Below the pieces are notes generated by a model. It worked only from the letters and a program-made list of their open reading frames with translations. It had not been told where the DNA came from and did no database searches. Below, piece by piece: positions 1 to 11,909 of a stretch of 64,000 nt of DNA. A program made the position numbers and the translations under genes. Origin of the DNA: Warburgia ugandensis (Eukaryota > Streptophyta > Magnoliopsida > Canellales > Canellaceae); NCBI GenBank assembly GCA_035236585.1, contig CP141139.1, positions 34,295,217 to 34,359,216 of the forward strand, in the 5' to 3' direction. How positions within the stretch are numbered: position 1 is the stretch's first letter; every line of letters starts with the position of its first letter.

Positions 1-68
1 ATTGGGGCCCCACCTTTTGAACAGTTTTATACATTAAAAAAAAGTATTGAAAGACCCAGGTCGTCACA
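1..68 (+). mobile_element. 3' end of a large LTR, cut by the window edge
   Basis: The last bases read GGTCGTCACA. The reverse complement of the whole stretch begins TGTGACGACCTGGG and matches the left end of the LTR-like unit starting at 54498, including the GGGGCCCC block. It therefore looks like the terminal end of a long LTR of the same family, in the opposite orientation to that unit. It interrupts the TNP2-like gene that resumes at 69. Comparison with the second TNP2 copy suggests a target duplication of about GGGAC at 69-73, but the left copy lies outside the window. Confidence 0.7.
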
Positions 69-159
69 GGGACATGGATGTTGAAGCACACAATGCATGT
101 AGGAAAGAGTCATTCACCCTAAAGGCTATATTGTTGTGGACAATAACCACCTTCCCTGC

Positions 160-3100
160 TGTAATGTCCTGGGTTTTTATAATACATTTTTGTAATTGTT
201 TTTTGAAATGTCGGGCCCTTAGTTTGCAAAAATATTTAGAAAACAAATTGCAGAAAACATTTTTCATAAAAGACCTTTTTTAAAAACCCCGAGTGTCATT
301 TTTCTTTTCTCAAAATGTTTATCGGTGAAATGAGAGCTACATTTTTACCAAAAATCTAGCAGAGTTTCCTTTGCTTTTTTGTACATTAGACATTTAACGC
401 ATGCCATTGCAAAGTACCTGATAAACACAATTTTAATACAGAAAAGAAATAAAGGAGACTATGTCTCCACATATTTACATACATGACTTCATGTCTTGTA
501 AGTCAAAATTTAACCAAATCAAAGGAAAAATCAAGACTAGGATCAATCTAGTCATAGCCACACCATTACCACTTTAATCCACATGTCCATAGAGTAAAGT
601 CATCTCAATTCAAAGTATTACTTCAATAAATCATTAACGACATTCCAAACCTGCTTGTTATACCTGATTAATCATCTTGAGCTCTCTAGCACAGTTTTTT
701 TTTTTTCTTTCCCCTATTCTAATCCTTCAAATCTAAGACATTTTAAACAATTTACAATGCCTCAGCAAGCTTGCACTTGTGTAGGTAGTTTCACATCTAT
801 TTTACCAAGTTTTTCATGCAATTCTACAACACTTGCCATGTTCTAAGAAAACAATAGAGTTTAGTTTTGGTATGAGTAAAAGGAGTAATCTTATGAGATT
901 AATATAGATGTTAGAGTAAGGAATCAGATCGTTAGATTATTAAGCTAGTACATCTAAATGAAAACTTTGTCAAATGATGGATCTATTCACATGGGCAATC
1001 TTCTGAGGATTCAAGTTTTAACTTGGACATTTTACATATGCTTTTGAAGATTATGATAAATACTACACTATAAGATTATGATGGTAATGGAAGAGAGATC
1101 AAAAGTAATCTAAGAGGTCTTGAGAATGTTAAGGAAATTATAGGATTGACCTATACATGTAGTAAATATATTCAAAAAGGAAATTGATATTATGAAAATC
1201 AGTTGAAATATGATGGAATAAAACTTTGAGGTAGATGGATTTGTTGATCTATGAGGGGTGGATGAGTCAGTCCTTATACACACAAAGATAGTGGTAGCCA
1301 ATCATCATGGAGGAGTGAATGCCAATTTAATGATTCTTTATAGTTCTAGTTATGACTTAGAGGTGCATAATACTTAGAGAATATAACAATTTTTGTATAC
1401 AAATGATTATTAAATGACAAGAAAGATTAGTATATGGGTGGAGATTACGCCTAAGAGGTAGCTAATCAAATCGTTTGCTTATCATGTTTTCTATTCGAGG
1501 TTACTTGATTATCATGAAATTTACATTACATCATGTTACTTCACTTTCAGCTTTAAAAGAATGTTATACTTGCAAATGCAGCATGTGTGATTATATATGT
1601 ATGTATGTATCTTCATAACTATGATGCATATTTTTATATGAAGAACGAAAGTGATGTTATTCCTTCTATTATGCATAGTTGTGTGTTTTTGAAAGAAATC
1701 ATTTTACTTGAAATGCATCAATCCCATGTTTTGAGATGAGTTAAAGAATGCATAATTTTGCATAACATATATGTTATATGATTTAAGATCATTTGGGATT
1801 GAGATATGTCTTTGTTCAAGCTAATGAACCTATTGGTCACTATGTTGAGAGGTTTTATGGGTTTGGCCTCTCGGCCTCTAACCACCAAAGGTGGTAGGTA
1901 TCCATGTCCAAAGAGGCATTTATTTTCTTTACTGTTGTGGTAGTAACAACCATTGGAGGTGGTCAGGGCACCCTTTCAAGACATATTTGTAGTCTCCATG
2001 GAGGCTGTGGTGGTTGTTCTCCAAATACCAGAGAGATGATTTAGTGATTTGGTCATGAGCATAGTGTACCATAGGATTTCTATTTTGTGACCCCACGTAG
2101 ATAGGCTTGATGGTCTTAGATGAGTACTCATGACCAACTGGATGATGTGTTTGCTGGGGTGCATATGTGCACGTGATGATGTTGTTAGTTTGGGATTTCT
2201 GACGTTCGCGGTTTAACTGATGACTACTTTAATACTTTGAGGATGTTATGGCGTTTGATTTATCAAGTTAGATGTCTATCATTTACATAGTTCTTAAGTT
2301 ATGCTTGCCTGTGATTTTGTGATGTGTTCTATATTGCAACTTACTTGAGGTTATTATGAAGATTCAATCATTTGAAGAAAAAAAATGTATTTAAAGTCAT
2401 ACACATTTTATATTCATACTATTTGAAACATTTTAGCATGACACTGTGGAATTGAGATTGAAATACGGCTTAATCATGTTTCTTGTCTCCAATTTGGTCA
2501 TCATATTTATTACAAACTGCATGAAAAATGATTTGAGATGCTATTTAGAATTGAATTACAAATTTGGCAAAATAGATGTGAAACTGCCTACACAAGTGCA
2601 AGCTTACTAAGACATTGTAAATTGTTTACAATGTCTTAGGTTTGACGAAATAGAACAAGGGAAAGGAAGCAGAAGACGGTGTTAGAGATTTCAAGATGAC
2701 GTAATAGGTATAACAAACAGGTTTACAATATGGTTGATGATTTATTAAATTGATGTAATATGTTGAATTGATATGATTTCACATTATGGACATGTGTATT
2801 AAGGTGGTACTAGCGTGGCTATGACTGGATTGATCGTGGTCATGATTTTGTTTTGATTTGATTGAATTTTGATTTTCAAAACACAAAGTTATGTATGTAA
2901 ATGTGATAAGATAGAGACGGAGTCTCCCTTATCCTTTTATTTATAAAAAATGTGTTTATCAAGTACTTCGCAATGACATGCATTAAATGTTTGATGTTCA
3001 AAAAATAGAGGAAATTCTATAGAATTTTTGGTAGAAATCTAACGCTCATTTCAACGATAATCCTTTTTGAGAAAAGAAAAATAACACTTAGGGTTTTTCT

Positions 3101-3215
3101 AAAAGGTTCTTTTCGTGATAAATTATTTTCGTGTTCGTTTTCTAAATACTTTTACAAGGGCCCAATATTTCAAAAAGAATTACAAAATTGTATTATAAAA
3201 ACCTGAGTCATTACA
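160..3215 (+). mobile_element. LTR-like insertion with long inverted arms, TSD CCTGC
   Basis: The unit starts TGTAATGTCC and ends GAGTCATTACA. Exact 5-bp copies of CCTGC lie at 155-159 and 3216-3220, the signature of an LTR-retrotransposon integrase. It sits inside the TNP2-like gene. Unusually, about 680 bp at the left (160-840) is the inverted copy of the right end (about 2530-3215), with both arms sharing blocks such as GGGCCCTT and GTATTTAGAAAAC-like motifs. Both arms resemble the tail end of the LTR units at 8132 and 54498. The middle (about 840-2530) resembles the interior of the same LTR family. No coding sequence is evident. It is either a rearranged solo LTR or a foldback derivative. 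Confidence 0.75.
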
Positions 3216-4570
3216 CCTGCATATGATACTTTTTTTGAATGCATTGTGAAAGGATACAATGCTTGTGCTATTTGTAGTGATCAAACATTTGTTGTACAAC
3301 TTAGATATGGTAGGAAAATGGCATTCCTTGGGCATAGAAGATGGTTGCACAAAGACCATCTACATTGTTTTAAGAAGGGAGAATTTAACAAGAGTGTAAA
3401 GACAAGTACACCTCCAAAGATGTTGATAGGACGTCAAACACTAATCTTGTGGGGTAAGGGGAAATCAAGTAAATGTGCAGGTAAAAGTAATTATGGAAGT
3501 TGCTGGAAGAAAAAAAAATTCTTTCATCTGTCATACTGGAAATCACTGCATATACGCCATGTGCTTGATGTCATGCACATTGAGTAGAATGTGTGTGAAA
3601 GCTTGACTAATACCTTGCATAATATCCTAGGAAAAACAAAGGATGGACGTACAGTTTGAATGGATCTTATGAACATGGATTTGAAGAGGAGGTTGCACCT
3701 TGAGGATGTGGAAAGTTGAGGAAAATACCTACTTAAGGAAAATTATACTCTTGATAGAGAGAAGAGGAGAATAATGTGTAAAATCTTGTTCGAGCTCAAA
3801 GTCCTAGATGACTACTCTTCAAACTTTAAAATACTATTTCCATGGAAGAGCTAAAATTGTTGGGATGAAGTTCCATGATTGCCATGCATTGATGCAACAA
3901 CTACTACCAGTAGCAATATGTTATATGTTATCGAACAAAGTTAGGGGAGCTATTACAAAAAATTTCTACTTCTTTAATGCTTTGTGCAAGAAGGTAGTTG
4001 ATGTTTTAGAATTACAAGAAATTCAAGGTCATCTAGTGATAACTTTATGTGAACTTTAGACAATCTTCCCACCATCATTCTTTGGCATCATGGTGTACTT
4101 AACAGTGCACCTCATAGATGAGGTCAGACTCTGCATGCCAATTTACTTGCAATGGATGTATCCGTTTAAGAGGTACATGAAAATTTTAAAAGGGTATGTA
4201 TGTAATCACAACCAGCCAGAGGGATGTATAGTCGAATGTTATATTGTAGAGGAAGCAGTGGAGTTTTGTACAGAGTACTTAGTAGGAGTGGATGCCATTG
4301 GTATCTCATGAAAGAAATAATCTGTTGCATTTCATAATTCAAAGGTTGACGAACCTCTATTGAGTGGTCGTGTATTGACCGTTGACTATAAAAAATAAGG
4401 CCAAGTGCATCTTTGTGTGCAGTAAACACATGGATATACTAAAGGCAAAGAATCCAAGTTATGCGCAAAAACATAAGTGGTTACAATTTGAGCATTGTCG
4501 CACTTTCAATAATTGGCTGTGTAAGAAAGTAAAATGAAAGAAATCTCACTTAAGTTAAAAGCAACATTCT

Positions 4571-4686
4571 GTATGTATGTATGTATGTATGTATGTATGT
4601 ATGTATGTATGTATGTATGTATGTATGTATGTATGTATGTATGTATGTATGTATGTATGTATGTATGTATGTATGTATGTATGTAT
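4571..4686. repeat. (GTAT)n microsatellite
   Basis: A perfect run of about 29 GTAT units lies inside the intron of the TNP2-like pseudogene of CACTA-1. The matching intron of CACTA-2 (42791-42900) has only a short (AT)n tract at this place, so the expansion is specific to this copy. Confidence 0.97.
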
Positions 4687-5499
4687 AAATTTATTAATCT
4701 TACTTAAGCTTACTTAATATGAATATATACAGATTCAAGATTAGTGAGAAGTAGCAAGGAACGGTATATCAGAAACCTTTGGCTGGATGGCAATGTGACC
4801 ACAACCAGAAGTAATAAAATATGTTGGATATGCCATGAATGGTTGTCACTTTTACATGAATGACTGTGATAATTCAAGAGTACAACAGAATATTGGAGTT
4901 AGCTTAGTTATTAATGCTGCATTCTTTTCAAGTTAAAAGGATAATAGGCCAATAGTGGTGAATGATATTTATTACGGGGTTATAAGAGAGATTTGGGCCT
5001 TGGATTATTCTTTCAGAATTATGGTTTTTTTGTTTAAGTGTGATTGGGTGGAACACAACAACATCAAAACTGATGGCCTTGGATTGACATTGGTTGACCT
5101 CAACAGGATCAGCTATAAAAATAATCAATTTATTTTGGCATCTCAAGAAAAACAATTATTTTATGTATAAGATGAACGTGATAAGAGATGGCCAACTATT
5201 TTATCATCTTCTTTGAGGGATTTTTATGATGAAGACGATTTAGTAGACACTAAAATAAATTATCCTTCTATTACCAAAACAATGCCATCAATTGAAGCAG
5301 TACTTTGTGAGAATGAGGGTAATGTGTGTGACAATGATAGGGAAGGTGCTTGGGTTTGAAAACAATATATATTTTTGGGTATGTAGAATATGTATATTAT
5401 TCACTTCCAATATTTATAATTCCATATTTATAATTTTTAGCTCTTTTGTCATGAGCTATGTGAATTGATAAGTGAGCTATATATATTGTGTACAAAGAA

Positions 5500-7240
5500 T
5501 TAATGCATGAATCAATGCTAACTATCATAAAAAATCCATTTCATTGTGTATTTATTGTTAAATGTTGTCAAGTACTAACATAAAAGGTGTATATAATTTG
5601 AATAAAAAAATTATAAATGAAAATTTTATAATAAAAAAAAGTGTATACTTTTAAAGTCGTTTATCTAAAAATGACTTTAAAAGTGTACACTTTTAAAGTT
5701 GTTTATCAGTAAACAACTTTAAAAGTCTACACTATTAAAGTCATTTAAATGACTTTAAAAGTTATAGACTTTTAAAGTCATTTATCATATAAACGACTTC
5801 TTTATGTATATCAAATTTAGCAACAAAAGAGATTGACCTCCTAAATTTACCTTATTAATTATTTAACATCTTTGATTTTTAAATAACAATTTACAAATGT
5901 TTGAATTATGTGAATTTGGTGTCTAAAAAACTTTAATATAAGAGCCACGCTCGTTCATACAAACAACATATCAAATGGACAGGAAAATTTAAGCTAACAC
6001 ACTCACATTCCCACCTCCTAATTAATTAATCATCTTATTTTGCTTAATTTTCTTTTATGAGTAAATTTTTTGTACATCTTGGGTTATCACATATTTTTAG
6101 TTCTTTAGGAGCGTTTTTATAATATTATTTTGTGGCACAGTAAACTTTGAAGCTTAGTGTCAATTAGGTACATATACTCATTTAAAATTAATTAAGTGTA
6201 GTTCAATCCTGAACCCTAACCTTAACCTTGAACCCCTAATAGCAAATCGTACGTGAACCCTGAACCCTTGAACCATGTACTTACCCTTACCCTAAACCCT
6301 AATGCCTGAATCCATGAATCAATGTAAATTATCATAAAAAATCTGTTTCATTGTATATTAATTGTTAGATGTTATGAAGTACTAACATAAAAGGTATATA
6401 TATTTTGAATAAAAAATACAAAAATGAAAAAATTATCAAAATGTGTATACTTTTAAAGTCATTTATTGGAAAACAACTTTAAAAGTATACACTTTTAAAG
6501 TCTTTTGTTTATTAGTAAACGACTTTAAAAGTTTACACTTTTAAAGTCTTTTATCATATAACAACTTCTTTATGTTTATCAAATTTAGCAACAAAAAGAG
6601 ATTGACCTCTTAAATTTATTTTATTAATTATTTAACATCTTTGATTTTTAAATAATAATTTACAAATATTTGAATTATATGAATTTAGTGTCAAGAAAAT
6701 TTTAATATAAGAACCACAATCGCTCATACAAATAACTCATGAAATGGGCAGGGAAATTTAAGCCAACACACCCACATTCCCACCTCCAACTTATTTTGCT
6801 TGATGTGTTTTATTAGTATAGTTTTTGTAATTTTTTATTTATCACATATTTTTAGTTCTTTAGGAGTATTTCTATAATATTTTATGGTGCAAGTGGAAGC
6901 TTAGTGTCAATTAGAAATACATATATTCACTTAAAATTAATTAAGTGTAGTTCAACCCTAAACCCCTAACCCTGAACCTTAACCCTGAGCCCTTAACCCT
7001 AACCGCAAAACTTGAATCCTTGAATCTTGTACTTGCCCTTACCTTGAACCCTGATGCCTGAACCCATGAATCAATGTTAACTATCATAAAAAATCTATTT
7101 CATTGTTTATTAATTATTAGATATTATGAAGTACTAACATAAAAGGTGTATATATTTTGAATAAAAAATTATAAAAAATGTACACTTTTAAAGTCATTTA
7201 TCATATAACTGATTTCTTTATGTACCCCTACTTAAACGAC
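5500..7240 (+). repeat. Tandem 750-800 bp repeats with stem-loops and telomere-like motifs
   Basis: A block starting ATGAATCAATG then ATCATAAAAAATC recurs at about 5505, 6303 and 7052 (periods about 798 and 749; the third copy is partial). Each copy holds, in order, an array of inverted motifs of the AAAGTCGTTT / AACGACTTTAAAAG type (5640-5800, 6440-6560, 7180-7215), an AT-rich spacer, and a cluster of degenerate CCCTAA-like units (6205-6300 and 6950-7045). CACTA-2 has the counterpart at 40830-42060. No coding sequence is seen. It may serve as regulatory or transposase-binding sequence between gene and minisatellite, but that is inference. Confidence 0.8.
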
Positions 7241-7279
7241 AAAATTGGCTTCTTGCCATGCCTAACTAACATAGAGAAA

Positions 7280-7605
7280 AATTGAGGGAGAAGAAAGAAA
7301 AGGAGAAGAGGGAGGTATGTACTGTGCTGGTTGGCAGCCCGAGGGGGGAATTGGTTTTCAACCAAGGGGGCAAGGGAGTAACTCAATTTCAGGGAGGGAT
7401 GGCAGGGGGAATAGGGTTCCTGAGGGTTCATGGAGGGGTGGGGGGATTGGGTTCTAGGGAGGGGGATCCGAGTAGTGGGTTGGGGGAGGAGGGGGATCCC
7501 AGCAGTAGGGAGGGGAAGGGGGGATCCAAGCAATGGGATGGGAAGGGGGGATCCGAGTAATGGGACAGGAAGGGGAGATTCGAGCAGTGGGTGGGGGGGA
7601 TACCT
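7280..7605 (+). repeat. G-rich minisatellite
   Basis: Degenerate units of roughly 25-35 bp contain GGGGGGATCC, GGGAGGGG and similar runs on the plus strand. Many runs of three or more G could form G-quadruplexes. The same repeat, expanded to about 1 kb and inverted, occurs in CACTA-2 at 39465-40490. Glycine/serine-rich open frames across it are a by-product of composition. Confidence 0.9.
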
Positions 7606-8131
7606 CCATTTACTTTCATTTATTGTTTAATTTTCATGATCGATTTTTATGGCATTTCTATAGAATTAAGTAATTCGTGTGCAAACCCTAGCATTGAATG
7701 TATTCATTCAAAGAATCAAAGCTGAAAAGCACGATCTTACAGGTGCTTGATTGCTTTCGCTCTTCTTTTGTTTCTTATCAAGGCTACTTTGGTTGATATA
7801 TTTTGTTGCATTTTTCAACCCAAATGGGATTTCAGATTAGGTTATCAACCCAAATGTTTCTCTGGAGTAAATCTCAACGAAATACAAACTGAATGGGCTG
7901 AGTATGTAATGAGTTTCAATTAGATCACTTGGAATAACCACATGAACTTGAAATACATCATAAAGTATTTTTTATCATCGACTTGTATGTGTTCCTTTTG
8001 ATTTTATTATTTTCTTTGAAATATATATGTATATATTTGTATTTTAAGCAATGAATAAGTAGAAATTTGGAGTGTGGGAATAAATAAGTATGGATGAAGT
8101 GAATTTGGAGCTTGACCATGAAGTGAATTTG
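7606..8131 (+). other. CACTA-1 internal segment without recognised gene
   Basis: About 7610-7690 matches, inverted, the flank of the C-rich minisatellite of CACTA-2 (39370-39460). About 7880-8130 matches 33850-34060 of CACTA-2. The roughly 5 kb that separates those two parts in CACTA-2 (second gene plus petA fragment) is missing here. No gene is recognised. Confidence 0.6.
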
Positions 8132-11100
8132 TGTGACGACGTGGGTTTTCACATGCATTTTTAAATGCAATATCTAATTCCTAGGACGGGATCGATCCCT
8201 ATTTGAAAACACTTTTAGAAAAACTATGCAATGCAAAGGAAAACTCTTTTATTTTAACTTCATTTTGAAAACCCTGAGTGTCATTAGCTAAATGAATAAA
8301 GTAATTTTGAAAATATCAGAAATCATAAATGTCTTCCCAGGTCTATCCAGTCACAACTCACAACTCAATTGTAATTAGTACATATATATGTCCAAAAGGT
8401 AGAGTGTTTACTTACATTCATGCTTATCCCTTCTTCATTTACTTGATTGTAGCACTAACATTTCTAATGCTTCTTCTACTCTTATGTGGAGCTAATCTGT
8501 AAAAATAAGACATTTGGGTGAGTATTCCTCATACCCAGTAGGTGATATGATACTACTATTTTGAAAACTCATCATGCAACATGCATAATTCAAGGAGCTT
8601 TTCATGGAAAACATTGGTGATTGTTTTTCGTGTAAACATGCATATTTGTGCATAAAATGTAAGTTCATTGATGCAATTTCAACCATGAAATCCATAAGCA
8701 AATCTAGTCTTCTAAATATGACTAAACTCACATAATAGAAATCAATGTGTCCAAGTAATAAGATCTCGACAACATATCGAATTAACGAGTAAAATATAAT
8801 AATAATGAAACTCTTAAAATAGTCATCTTTCAAAGCCGATGTTAGCATCACTGTAAGTATCATCCACATGGTCTATCTCTTAGCGAACATATCACGTCGA
8901 TTGGTCACGAGTACTCGTATACGACCATCTTAATGTTATATGCATATTGATAACACTAAAATCATAGGGTCACTATGCTCACATGCGTCTCCGATATCTA
9001 GAGACTAACCCACCATAGCCTCCACGGCGACTATGGCTATCCTCGAAAAGGGTGCCGTGAACACCTCCAGTGGTCGTCTCTGTTTACCACAGTAGTCGAG
9101 GAAGGGACAAGCCTTTTTGGCAGGGATACCATCCACCTTTTTGGTGGTAGAGGCCGGGAGGCCAACCCTGTACATACTAACCTCTCAGCATAGTGCCCAT
9201 CAGGCTCAATAGCCCAAAAAGTATATATAGATAAATCCAAATCTCAATTATCAAAATCATGCAATTTATGCATTTAATTTCAATCATGCGTGCAATACAT
9301 AGATCTGCTAATGCCAGAAATTGTATCCAAGGCTATAAATAATGAAAACAATTACGCATGCTCGTATAAGAACATCATATCCCAAAAGCATACTAAGTAC
9401 GATGATATATTCAAGTGCTTCAAGGCCATAAAATCGTGAAGACAAGTCTGCATACTCATATAAGAACATCATATCTCAAAAACATGCTAAACACGGTAAT
9501 AAAGGCTAGTCAGAGTTTATGATGCGTTTAAAATCTTAGTAGTATCAGACTACCTACCTCGATGTTCCTTGAATTGCGTTCTTTATTACTCGTCCCTTAG
9601 TTACCTTTGTGAAACCCTGAATTTCAATTTATAACAAGGATTCAAGTATCAATTTCCATCCTTTATGGATCATTAATTAGATTTATAGATTATTGGTCAG
9701 ATCCGCCTTTTAGGATCATATACCCTTGCTTAATGCTTTTCCAAGCTAGATCTTACTTATAGATCTAAATATTTAACAATTAGATTGCCTTAAATAACTC
9801 TTATGTTATCAAAATCATGTAATTGAATGGTCACATCTCATAGATCGCCTGTCCCAATACTCAGAACAAGTCTATACTTGAATTGAAAGGTCAGATATAT
9901 CATTCAAGGGCTGATACATATACTTTGGGGTTAATCCTAAGCTATTAATCCCCTAACACCTCTAATGAATCTAGTCATGAGATCTAATCATCTTTGGCAT
10001 GGTAGATTCATGAGAATTCTATAGTTTTTGGGCTATAGTCATATAAAATAGTTCTCTGGTCCTAATTTTCATAGTCTCATTAGGTCTGCATCGCCAATAC
10101 TAACACAACAGTTCTTTCGAATTGTCAATTAGAGTTATATAGCCTCCTTAATTGGGATTTTAGTGTCGCGAATCAATCTAACGAACCAAATTTGTTCGCG
10201 TAGGGCCCGTGCGTCACGGTTCCTACGACTCGTGTGCATCCCGGTCGAACAAGGACAGTGTTCACACACGTGCGCACGCTCGAGCGGCACGCATCCTGGA
10301 TGGCGTTCCGCGGACGTGTCTTCAGCGTGGGTGCGAGCGTGTCACGGCTCTCGGGCGCTTGTGCGTCCCTATCAAACCGGGACGCGCCACATGTGGTGTG
10401 TACCCGAAGTCCATCCTAGGCGCACGTTACGCGTTGCGTCATTGGGATGCCTGGTTCGCATGGAGCTGGATGGAACCTGGCTTTCCGCGGCACGTTCTTC
10501 GGCTGGAAAGATGCCAGATCCAGCATGGATCTGGGTCGGAAGAGAGGGAAAAACCAGAGAGGGGATGGGTTCTTACCTGGGCAGCCTAAGATGGTTCCCT
10601 CTTTTCTCCAGCGTGGGATTTCCCTGTGTTTTTCTTCGGTCGGAACACTAGCTTGAGCAGCTGGAAGAGAAGGAGAAGAAGATGATCGAGGAAGAGGGGG
10701 AAGGGCTTTTTAAAGCCAGTGAAGGCAATGCCGCCATTTCTTTCGGCGCTGCCTCTGCAAGGCTGCGTCAGAAGTCAGTGAGAGGTAGGGGATGACCAAG
10801 GGTGTCATTATCAAAATGACCCCCTGCGTTTTTTGCCCCTTTTCTTTTTTATAGTCAAATTACATATATGCCCTCCATTTTTCAATGCTTATAACTTCTT
10901 CATACAAACTCTGTTTTTAGTGTTCTTTGAGGCGTTGGATTCCATTTTGAGTGTAGAATATAATGATACTAATTTTCATCACAAATTCCTTGGTTTCATA
11001 TTTTAATTAAAATAACACATCCAACCACCTATTTTAAGCGTATATTAATTCCCACAATAAACAACCCAAACATCATGATTGATTGTGGTTGTAAAAGTGA

Positions 11101-11132
11101 TATAATAATATTGAAAATTTTGAGTCATTATA
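8132..11132 (-). mobile_element. Solo LTR-like unit (3.0 kb) inserted in CACTA-1
   Basis: It begins TGTGACGACG and ends GAGTCATTATA. The flanks ATTTG (8127-8131) and ATATG (11133-11137) form a 5-bp target duplication with one mismatch. CACTA-2 has the uninterrupted site, GAATATGTG, at the matching place on its minus strand, which confirms insertion. Read on the minus strand, the head matches the head of the unit at 51377 (shared blocks near GGAATCCAAC, AAAACAGAG and TATGAAGAAGTTAT), so it is a complete head-to-tail LTR in minus orientation. A GC-rich portion (10150-10720) is probably the promoter/leader side. No second LTR or coding region is present, so it is best read as a solo LTR of a long-LTR retrotransposon, possibly Ty3-gypsy Del/Tekay type. 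Confidence 0.78.
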
Positions 11133-11900
11133 ATATGTGGCGATTGAATTATTTAACTTTTATGAGATGTAGAATGAGAGGGTTACTTAGAGTGTGAAAG
11201 TAAATGTGAATGTATATGGATTTACAAATGAAGTGAATGTGGATGTTATAGACAATGCATATGTTGCACTTTCTTATATAAATTATTTTCAAAATAGATG
11301 TGGATGGATAATGATGAGCATGGATGTTTTGCAGCCATTATGGATGTTTTAGGTTTTATATTTTAAGAACAATTCGGGGTATCAAGAAAGAAGTGGATGC
11401 ATGTTGTATTTGATGTGTAATTTTTCATGTTTATAAAGATTGTTTGTATTAGGTGTATAGAATGTTGTTATTCAATGCATACAAAGGTGGTAGTGTATCA
11501 AGAAAGATGTTGATGCATTGTAGTGGATGGTGGTTTCAAATGTGTATGGAGATTAAAGTATTATGTGTATATGATGTTTAGTTTTTCATGTTTATAAGGT
11601 TTGTTTGAAGTATTAGGTGCGTAAAATGTTTGTTATTCAATGTATACATAGGTGGTAATGTATCAATAAATTAAAATGTGGATGCATTGTAGTGGTTATT
11701 AGTTTTTCATGTTTGTTGAGATTGACGTACATTAGGTATACATGATATTTGTTATCAAATTAATGTATACATATAGTATTGTATTAAGAAGTGGATGAAT
11801 GTTGTATATTAATAGGTTTTTAATGTTTATAAACATTGTTTGAGTATCATGTACATGAGATGTTTGTTATTCAATTGTATATACGTGATGGACTTGGAAA
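11133..11900 (+). repeat. Degenerate 115-170 bp tandem repeat in the CACTA-1 right arm
   Basis: Phrases such as GTTTTTCATGTTTATAA, a TGTTATTCAATG-like block and GTGGATGCAT-like blocks recur about four times between 11330 and 11880. The same repeat, inverted, is present in CACTA-2 at about 33226-33700, so it predates the separation of the two copies. No coding function is recognised. Confidence 0.75.
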
Positions 11901-11909
11901 ATGAAATTG

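Larger units (their letters stand above)
69..5359 (+). pseudogene. TNP2-like CACTA transposase, interrupted pseudogene
   Basis: Coding matches run 69-159 and 3221-5359 and are split by the LTR-like insertion 160-3215. The first piece encodes MDVEAHNA and FTLKAILLW, typical of the TNP2 core. After the insertion come GYNACAICSDQT, a GHRRWL motif and LDVMHIE (core transposase); then FHDCHALMQQLLPVAI, PPSFFGIM and WMYPFKRYMKILKGYV (DUF4218); then ALDYSFRIM, FKCDWVEH and QFILASQEKQLFYV (DUF4216), ending GAWV-stop. An intron at about 4529-4739 follows FNNWLCKK and carries a (GTAT)n tract. Stop codons occur, for example after MHIE and after VITLCEL. The gene cannot make a full transposase. The N-terminal third lies outside the window. 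Confidence 0.88.

Noticed and set aside
10163..10651. 162-codon plus-strand open frame in a GC-rich stretch, with overlapping frames of 126 and 69 codons
   Set aside because: Three overlapping frames in a locally GC-rich part of a solo LTR. The product has no known domain, and equivalent GC-rich DNA in unit B (56450-56700) has different frames. Best explained by composition.
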